NCBI GenBank assembly: GCA_903644035.1
Contig: CAHJXG010000304.1
Location: 1 to 11,682 of the forward strand
Direction of reading: 5' to 3'
DNA: 11,682 nucleotides
DNA from: Rhodospirillales bacterium
GTDB taxonomy: Bacteria > Pseudomonadota > Alphaproteobacteria > Acetobacterales > Acetobacteraceae
Shown: one piece after another, positions 1 through 4,963 of the stretch
How positions within the stretch are numbered: the first letter of the stretch is position 1
How the letters are laid out: each line of letters starts with the position of its first letter
Notes under the pieces: generated by a model
Told to the model about the DNA's origin: nothing
Database searches by the model: none
What the model saw: only the letters and a program-made list of their open reading frames with translations
Position numbers and translations under genes: made by a program

Positions 1-707
1 TCGCCACCGCCGCGCACCGCGCCGGCCCAGGCGGCGTCACCATGCACCACGCCACCTCGCCCGCCGTGCCGCCCGAGGCCACGGAACGGACGCGCGCCCT
101 GGCGGCGGCGGAGGGCTGGCGGCTCGACGTGTTCGACGCGGGCGAGTTCGCCGATCCCTCCTACCGCGCCAACCCCGTCAACCGCTGCTTCTTCTGCAAG
201 ACCAGCCTGTACGGCGCGGTGGCGTCGCGCACGTCGCGGCAGATCGTCTCCGGCACCAACCTCGACGACCTCGGCGAGTACCGCCCGGGGCTGGAGGCGG
301 CGCGGGCGCACGCGGTGCGGCACCCGTTCGTGGAGGCCGGGATCGACAAGCGCACGGTCCGCGCCCTCGCCGCCGAGCTTGGGCTGGGAACGCTCGCCGA
401 GCTGCCCTCCGCCCCCTGCCTGTCGAGCCGGATCGAGACCGGCATCCGCATCGAGGCGCCGGTGCTCGCCATGGTGCACGCGGCGGAAACCCTGGTGGCG
501 GCGCGGTTGTCGCCCCGGACCGTGCGCTGCCGGGTGCGCGCGGGCGGGGTGGTGATCGAGCTTGACCCGGCGGCGCTCGCGGCCCTGGACACGGCGCAGG
601 ACGAGTTGCGGGCGAAGTTACAGCGATTGGCCGACGCCGCCGGGCTGCCCGCCCCGGTGCGCTTCGCCGCCTACCGCAACGGCAGCGCCTTCCTGGTGCC
701 GGCATGA
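1..707 (+). CDS. larE: LarE-type sulfur transferase for nickel-pincer cofactor (5' partial)
   Basis: LarE activates the carboxylates of the LarB product with ATP and replaces them with thiocarboxylates while the nickel-pincer nucleotide cofactor of LarA enzymes is made in the cytoplasm. The reading frame is open from base 3 without a start. The residues before the internal ATG at 42 align with the family (a SPAVPP segment precedes helix-rich sequence), so the gene begins upstream and its N-terminal PP-loop (SGGxDS) is outside the window. Visible motifs are NPVNRCFFCK (174-200), SGTNLDDLGEYRPG, RHPFVEAGIDK and PSAPCLSSRIETG. Cys codons at 186, 195 and 417 give a CxxC plus the family cysteine in PCLSSR. 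The stop overlaps the larB start as ATGA, which implies translational coupling. Family identity is firm; assignment to this pathway is supported by the larB neighbour. Confidence 0.93.
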   Translation, partial: ATAAHRAGPGGVTMHHATSPAVPPEATERTRALAAAEGWRLDVFDAGEFADPSYRANPVNRCFFCKTSLYGAVASRTSRQIVSGTNLDDLGEYRPGLEAARAHAVRHPFVEAGIDKRTVRALAAELGLGTLAELPSAPCLSSRIETGIRIEAPVLAMVHAAETLVAARLSPRTVRCRVRAGGVVIELDPAALAALDTAQDELRAKLQRLADAAGLPAPVRFAAYRNGSAFLVPA

Positions 708-1357
708 CGCAGGGCGAGCCGGAGTTCGTGCTGGACGAGGCGCGGGCGCAGCGCCTCGGCTTCGGCGAGGCGGTGTTCTGCGCCGGCAAGTCGCCCGAGC
801 AGATCGCGGCGATCCTCGGTGCCGCCCGGGTCCCCATGCTGCTCACCCGGCTCGACCCCGAGCGGTTCGCCGCCCTCCCGCGTGCGCAGCGGGACGCGCT
901 CGACTATGATCCCGTGTCCCGCACCGCCTATTCCGGCGATCCGCTGCCCGGCGCCGGCCCGGCCCAGGTCGCGGTGCTGACCGCCGGCACCTCGGACGTG
1001 CCGGTGGCGCGGGAGGCGGCGCGCACCCTACGCTTCCAGGGGCAGGAGGCCCGGCTGATCGCCGATGTCGGCGTCGCCGGGCTGTGGCGGCTGCTGCGCC
1101 GGGTGGAGGAGCTGCGCGAGATGCGGGTGGTGATCGTCGCCGCCGGCATGGACGCGGCGCTGCCCAGCGTGGTGGGCGGCCTGGTGGGCGGGGTGGTCAT
1201 CGCCGTGCCGACCTCGGTCGGCTACGGCGTCGCGGCGGGCGGGCACACGGCGCTCAACGCGGTGCTGGCGAGTTGCGCGCCCGGCGTCGTCGCGGTCAAC
1301 ATCGACAACGGCTACGGCGCGGCCTGCGCCGCGCTGCGGGTCATCGGCAAGGGATAG
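704..1357 (+). CDS. larB: LarB, nickel-pincer cofactor biosynthesis carboxylase/hydrolase
   Basis: LarB carboxylates the pyridinium ring of nicotinic acid adenine dinucleotide and hydrolyses it to the mononucleotide product that LarE then sulfurates. The 217-residue protein has the expected two parts. A family-specific N-terminal region (residues about 15-75) contains GFGEAVFCAGKSPEQI. A PurE-like domain (about 86-217) contains TAGTSDVPVAREAA, VAAGMDAALPSVVGGLV and VPTSVGYG. Cys191, in ASCAPGVVAVNIDNG, sits where the cysteine reported to bond the substrate ring in the Lactiplantibacillus enzyme is expected; this match is by position and memory, not alignment. The start overlaps the larE stop by 4 bases and nothing suggests another start. 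The next gene follows after 9 bases. larC, needed for nickel insertion, is not in the window. Confidence 0.95.
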   Translation: MTQGEPEFVLDEARAQRLGFGEAVFCAGKSPEQIAAILGAARVPMLLTRLDPERFAALPRAQRDALDYDPVSRTAYSGDPLPGAGPAQVAVLTAGTSDVPVAREAARTLRFQGQEARLIADVGVAGLWRLLRRVEELREMRVVIVAAGMDAALPSVVGGLVGGVVIAVPTSVGYGVAAGGHTALNAVLASCAPGVVAVNIDNGYGAACAALRVIGKG

Positions 1358-1360
1358 GAG
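1356..1360 (+). promoter_or_regulatory. Ribosome binding site of the aldo/keto reductase, overlapping the larB stop
   Basis: AGGAG at 1356-1360 lies 6 bases before the ATG at 1367 and includes the last two bases of the larB TAG stop (1355-1357). It fixes the reductase start. The arrangement lets ribosomes ending larB reload on the reductase, which argues that the two are one transcript. Confidence 0.75.
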
Positions 1361-1366
1361 AGCATC

Positions 1367-2419
1367 ATGGAACGACGCGACCTGATGAAGGCGGGCGTGG
1401 CGGGCGTGGCCGCGGCGGCCATCGGCATCCCGGCGGACGTGGTCGGGCAGACCAGCCAGGGCGGCCAGGTCAAGGCGACCGGCCCGGTGACCTCGAAGAT
1501 CGCCGAGCACCCGGACATGAAATACCGCGCGCTGGGCCGCAGCGGGGAGCGGGTCTCGCTGGTGGGCCTTGGCGGCTTCCACCTCGCCAAGCCCGGCGGC
1601 CCCAGCGCCGACGAGGCCATCCGCATCGTGCACACGGCGCTCGATGCCGGCATCAACTTCTGCGACAACTGCTGGGACTACAACGGCGGCGAGAGCGAGC
1701 TCCGTCTGGGCCGCGCGCTCGCCGGCGGGCGGCGCGACCGCACGCTGCTGATGACCAAGATCGACGGGCGCACCGCCAAGGCGGCGGCCAGCCAGATCGA
1801 CGAATCGCTGAAGCGCCTGCAGACCGACCACATCGACCTGCTGCAGTTCCACGAGATCATCCGCATGGAGGACCCGGAGCGCGTGTTCGCCCCCGGCGGC
1901 GCGCTGGAGGCGGCGCTGCGCGCGCGCGAGCAGGGCAAGATCCGCTACATCGGCTTCACCGGGCACAAGAGCCCGGCGATCCACCGCCACATGTTCGAGG
2001 TCGCGGATGGGCACGGCTTCCACTTCGACGCCGTGCAGATGCCGCTCAACGTCATGGACGCGCACTTCGACAGCTTCGAGCAGGGCGTGCTGCCGGTCGC
2101 AAACGCGCACGGCACCGGGGTGCTCGGCATGAAGGCGTTCGGCGACCCGTTCATCCTGGACGCCAAGGTCGCCTCGCCGCTCGAGATGCTGCACTACCCC
2201 ATGAGCCTGCCGATCAGCCTCCAGGTCTGCGGCATCGACAGCCTGCCGATCCTGCAGCAGGCGCTCATTGCCGTGCGCAGCTTCCAGCCCTTCACGCCGG
2301 AGCAGCGGGCGCAGCTGCTCGCCAAGACCGAGGCGGTGGCGCGGGATGGGCGGACGGAGCGCTACAAGGTCTCGACCCATTTCGACGGCACGGTGCAGAA
2401 CCCGCACTGGCTGGGGTAG
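1367..2419 (+). CDS. Aldo/keto reductase with a Tat-type leader, in the lar unit
   Basis: This is an NAD(P)H-dependent aldo/keto reductase of 350 residues; the substrate is unknown. The leader is MERRDLMKAG followed by an Ala/Gly/Val-rich hydrophobic stretch to about residue 23, matching the twin-arginine pattern RRx-hydrophobic-hydrophobic-K. The barrel starts near residue 51 (MKYRALGRSGERVS). The catalytic tetrad can be placed at Asp100 (FCDN), Tyr105 (WDYNGGESE), Lys131 (LMTKIDG) and His162 (LLQFHEI), so the enzyme should be active. GKIRYIGFTGHK (residues about 195-206) is the usual AKR strand. The C-terminus lacks the cysteine-rich ferredoxin-like tail found in some relatives. It lies 9 bases after larB with its own Shine-Dalgarno, so it is probably co-transcribed. 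Linkage to a pathway that serves hydroxy-acid racemases suggests a hydroxy-acid, keto-acid or sugar substrate, but that is inference. Confidence 0.9.
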   Translation: MERRDLMKAGVAGVAAAAIGIPADVVGQTSQGGQVKATGPVTSKIAEHPDMKYRALGRSGERVSLVGLGGFHLAKPGGPSADEAIRIVHTALDAGINFCDNCWDYNGGESELRLGRALAGGRRDRTLLMTKIDGRTAKAAASQIDESLKRLQTDHIDLLQFHEIIRMEDPERVFAPGGALEAALRAREQGKIRYIGFTGHKSPAIHRHMFEVADGHGFHFDAVQMPLNVMDAHFDSFEQGVLPVANAHGTGVLGMKAFGDPFILDAKVASPLEMLHYPMSLPISLQVCGIDSLPILQQALIAVRSFQPFTPEQRAQLLAKTEAVARDGRTERYKVSTHFDGTVQNPHWLG

Positions 2420-2454
2420 GGGCGTCGCCGGGGTGCGGCCTGATTGGGGACACG

Positions 2455-2625
2455 ATGCTGAAGCTGCCGATGATCGCCTGCGCCGCCGTCCTGTTGCTCG
2501 CGGGGTGCATGACCGGCCCGATCCCGCTGTCCTCCAACCGGGCGGGCGACAAAGCTGCGACCTCGTCGGGTCCGAGCGAGGAGAAGCTGCCCGCCACCCC
2601 TGCGGTGCGGTCCTCGCCGCCGTAG
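2455..2625 (+). CDS. Small predicted lipoprotein, unknown function
   Basis: The predicted protein has 56 residues. Lys3 precedes a hydrophobic run and a lipobox LLLAGC, with Cys18 as the lipidated residue after signal peptidase II cleavage. The mature part is only about 39 residues, rich in Ser, Pro and Ala and probably unstructured. Gly-Pro-Ile rather than Asp follows near the +2 to +6 positions, so outer-membrane sorting is plausible. The ATG lies 35 bases after the reductase stop, with only a weak GGGGA-type ribosome site before it. The next gene starts 24 bases downstream. The lipobox is the main reason to accept a gene this short; small entericidin-like or secretion-assisting lipoproteins look similar, but no family was recognised. 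Confidence 0.65.
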   Translation: MLKLPMIACAAVLLLAGCMTGPIPLSSNRAGDKAATSSGPSEEKLPATPAVRSSPP

Positions 2626-2649
2626 CACGGGCCTTGGCGCCACGCTGAA

Positions 2650-3480
2650 TTGGCGGGACAGGGTGCGCCAGGAGTTGCGGCACTCGGCCTCGCCGCCGGG
2701 CTGCTTGCCCCCCTCGCTCCGGCGCAGGCGGCGGAGGTGTGCCGCTACGCCGGCCTGACCAGCCACGCCGGACGGGTCACGGTGCGGGCGGAGGCGTCCG
2801 AGGCGGGCGGCGTCACCACCCTCGACGTGACCACGCGCCTCGACGCCACGTACCTGTGGTTCTGGACGGTGCAGTACCTGGCGCAGGAGATCAGCACCTG
2901 GCGGGCGGGCGAGCTGCAATCCGTGGCCGTCAACAACCGCACCATCATCAACGGCCGGCCGAGCCGCCAGCAGTGGGACGTGTTCACCCGCGGCCCCGCC
3001 GGATTGCTGGCAAGCCGGGTGCAGTCGCGGTCGCTGCCGGAGTTCCGCCGCCGCCATCCCGCCTTCGCCGTCCATTGGGACCCTGGCCGCTTCGGCGAGG
3101 CCTGGCTGCCGGACTACCCGGCGGCCCAGCCGGAGCGCCGTCCAGACCTCGACCTCGCCCCGGCCGCCATGCCGCCGCGGATCCGCACGCCCTATGCCCT
3201 CGCCTTCTACTGGTCCCGCTGGCTGCCAGATGCGGCTGGCCGGGTGCCGGTGTTCATGCCGGGCTGGAAGCGGGACGCGCGTCTTGATGCGGAGGTCGCG
3301 CCGGCGGCCCCGGGCCGTTGGCGCATGGTGCTGCGCCACCCCGCGCTCGGCGCCGCCCCGTCGTCGGCGGAGGCGGTGGTGTCCGCCGACCATCAGCTCC
3401 TTCGGCTGTCGTTCGAGGTGCAGGCCGCCGCCGGGTCCGGACAGGGCTGGGTGGACAGGATGGAGTGCCGGACCCGGTGA
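2650..3480 (+). CDS. Exported protein of unknown function (possibly DUF6134-like)
   Basis: A 276-residue protein with a hydrophobic, Ala/Leu-rich leader ending PAQAAEV, so signal peptidase I probably cleaves near residues 27-28. The frame is closed upstream by TAG at 2623 and the only usable start is TTG at 2650; the leader lacks the usual early positive charges, so the true start is slightly uncertain. The mature part is mostly beta-rich with many Trp and Tyr (YLWFWTVQYLAQEISTWRAGEL, split around residues 68-89). The EISTWRAGEL...NG pattern recalls DUF6134 proteins, but this is a weak match from memory. There are only two cysteines, Cys31 right after the leader and Cys273 near the end, which suggests a disulfide joining the termini in the periplasm. 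It follows the lipoprotein gene closely and may be co-transcribed with it. Confidence 0.8.
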   Translation: MAGQGAPGVAALGLAAGLLAPLAPAQAAEVCRYAGLTSHAGRVTVRAEASEAGGVTTLDVTTRLDATYLWFWTVQYLAQEISTWRAGELQSVAVNNRTIINGRPSRQQWDVFTRGPAGLLASRVQSRSLPEFRRRHPAFAVHWDPGRFGEAWLPDYPAAQPERRPDLDLAPAAMPPRIRTPYALAFYWSRWLPDAAGRVPVFMPGWKRDARLDAEVAPAAPGRWRMVLRHPALGAAPSSAEAVVSADHQLLRLSFEVQAAAGSGQGWVDRMECRTR

Positions 3481-3490
3481 TCCCGCCTTC

Positions 3491-3513
3491 TTGGGCCGAT
3501 AGGTTCGGGCCAA
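3491..3513. promoter_or_regulatory. Imperfect inverted repeat upstream of the MFS gene
   Basis: TTGGGCCGA and TCGGGCCAA are 9-base arms with one central mismatch, separated by 5 bases. They lie 10 bases after the stop of the exported-protein gene and about 80 bases before the MFS start. There is no T-run, so this may be an operator for the carrier gene or a weak terminator of the previous unit. An 8-base palindrome TAGGCCTA follows at 3525-3532. No clear -35/-10 pair could be chosen. Confidence 0.35.
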
Positions 3514-3582
3514 TCGGTACGTTGTAGGCCTAGCCAAGGCGTGTGGTATTCCGCAATGCTGCTCGAAACCGGTGAAACAGGC

Positions 3583-3588
3583 GGGGGG
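3583..3588 (+). promoter_or_regulatory. Ribosome binding site that decides the MFS start
   Basis: A GGGGGG run followed by AA lies 7 bases before the ATG at 3596. The alternative in-frame GTG at 3572 has no purine-rich site before it, so the ATG is preferred and the protein is 431 residues rather than 439. Confidence 0.6.
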
Positions 3589-3595
3589 AAATCGG

Positions 3596-4891
3596 ATGCA
3601 GGTTGAGCCAGGGCTGCCGGCTGTGTCGCACCGTTGGTGGCAACTGGTGTTCGGCGTCGTGTGCATGATGCTGATCGCCAACCTGCAATACGGCTGGACG
3701 CTGTTCGTGCAGCCGATCCGGCAGGCGCAGGGCTGGTCGGTCGCCGAAATCCAATGGGCGTTCAGCATCTTCATCGCGCTCGAGACCTGGCTGACGCCTG
3801 CGGGCGGCTGGCTGGTCGACATGCTGGGGCCGCGGCGCGGGCCGAAGCTGACGGTGGCGTTCGGCGGCGTGCTGGTGGGGGTCGCCTGGGTCATCAACGC
3901 CTACGCCACGTCGCTGCCGATGCTGTATCTGGGGGCGGTGGTGTCGGGCGTGGGCGCGGGCTTCATCTACGCGACCTGCGTCGGCAATGCCGTCAAGTGG
4001 TTCCCGGACCGGCGCGGGCTTGCGGTCGGGCTGACGGCGGCCGGGTTCGGCGCCGGCGCGGCGGTCACGGTGATCCCCATCAAGGCGATGATCGCCGCCA
4101 GCGGCTACCAGCACACCTTCCTGGTGTTCGGCATCGCCCAGGGCGCCATCCTGGTCGTGGTCGCCTGGCTGCTGCGCGCGCCCGCGCCCGGGGAGGCGCT
4201 GCCGCCGTCGCCGTCGCGCAAGCTGCCGCAGTCGCTGGTCAGCTTCACCCCGCGGGAGATGCTGCGCAGCCCGGTGTTCTGGCTGCTGTATGTCATGTTC
4301 GTCTCGGTTTCCGCGAGCGGCCTGATGGCGACGGCGCAGCTCGCGCTGATCGCGTCCGACTTCGGCATCTCCGACACGGTGCTGTTCCTGGGCGCGTCCA
4401 CGCTCGCGGTGGCGCTGGTGGTGGACAACATCATGAACGGGGCGGCGCGGCCGTTCTTCGGCTGGGTGTCCGACCAGATCGGGCGGGAGCCGACGATGGT
4501 GATCGCCTTTTCCATCGGCGGGCTGTCCTACCTGCTGCTGGGGTCGCTCGGAGGCAACCCGTGGCTGTTCGTGCTGTTCGCCGGGCTGATCTTCTTCACC
4601 TGGGGCGAGATCTTCAGCCTGTTCCCGTCCACCTGCACCGACGCCTTCGGGCCGAAATACGCGACGGTGAACACGAGCCTGCTCTACACCGCCAAGGGCA
4701 CCTCCGCCCTGCTGGTCCCGTTCGCCAACGTCATCAAGACGGCGAGCGGCAGCTGGTATGCGGTGTTCGTGGTGGCGGCGCTGATGAACTTCGCCGTGGT
4801 GGCGCTGGCGCTCCTGGTGCTGCGGCCGCTGCGTTACCGGCAGGCGCGGTTGGCGGGCGCGGCCGTGGCGGTCAGCCAGCCCGGCGTCTAA
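3596..4891 (+). CDS. MFS transporter, OxlT-like (oxalate:formate antiporter family)
   Basis: A 12-helix major facilitator in the inner membrane. It resembles Oxalobacter OxlT along its whole length: LQYGWTLF in helix 1, FVDMLGPR-like LVDMLGPRRG after helix 2, KWFPDRRGLAVGLTAAGFG in helices 4-5, MLRSPVFWLLY before helix 7, and NGAARPFFGWVSDQIGR in helix 8. Arg285 (NGAARPF) and Lys367 (LLYTAKGT) correspond to OxlT Arg272 and Lys355, which bind the oxalate carboxylates. The tyrosine of the LQY motif is also kept. Two other pocket positions appear changed: the FFTWGxxY tyrosine is Phe, and the tryptophan three residues before the lysine is Tyr. A dicarboxylate or monocarboxylate substrate is therefore likely, while oxalate itself is not proven. 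No oxalate-degrading gene is nearby. The gene stands alone between the envelope genes and a convergent hydrolase. Confidence 0.92.
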   Translation: MQVEPGLPAVSHRWWQLVFGVVCMMLIANLQYGWTLFVQPIRQAQGWSVAEIQWAFSIFIALETWLTPAGGWLVDMLGPRRGPKLTVAFGGVLVGVAWVINAYATSLPMLYLGAVVSGVGAGFIYATCVGNAVKWFPDRRGLAVGLTAAGFGAGAAVTVIPIKAMIAASGYQHTFLVFGIAQGAILVVVAWLLRAPAPGEALPPSPSRKLPQSLVSFTPREMLRSPVFWLLYVMFVSVSASGLMATAQLALIASDFGISDTVLFLGASTLAVALVVDNIMNGAARPFFGWVSDQIGREPTMVIAFSIGGLSYLLLGSLGGNPWLFVLFAGLIFFTWGEIFSLFPSTCTDAFGPKYATVNTSLLYTAKGTSALLVPFANVIKTASGSWYAVFVVAALMNFAVVALALLVLRPLRYRQARLAGAAVAVSQPGV

Positions 4892-4906
4892 CGCACCGAT
4901 CCCGCT

Positions 4907-4943
4907 GGACGAGGGGCGGGCGCCCGATGCGCCCGCCCCGTCC
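4907..4943. terminator. Bulged GC-rich hairpin between convergent genes
   Basis: The left arm (4907-4923) and right arm (4929-4943) form a 15-bp stem with a 2-base bulge (AG) on the left and a 5-base loop CCGAT. It occupies the 72-base gap between the MFS stop and the stop of the convergent glycoside hydrolase. It can therefore end transcripts from both sides. There is no T-run on either side, so it is an atypical intrinsic terminator or an mRNA 3' end stabiliser. Confidence 0.7.
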
Positions 4944-4963
4944 GAGAGATGCGGGACTGCTTC

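Noticed and set aside
42..44. ATG as the true start of larE
   Set aside because: The frame stays open to the window edge and the residues before it continue the LarE pattern; starting here would remove the ATP-binding loop.
1028..2683. Long minus-strand open frame of 551 codons across larB and the reductase
   Set aside because: It lies antisense to two genes with clear family motifs and its translation is rich in Arg, Ala, Gly and His with no domain; it is a by-product of high GC.
2362..3897. Minus-strand open frame of 511 codons opposite the exported protein and the MFS gene
   Set aside because: It spans the ends of several plus-strand genes and the intergenic gaps, has no ribosome site of note and no family resemblance.
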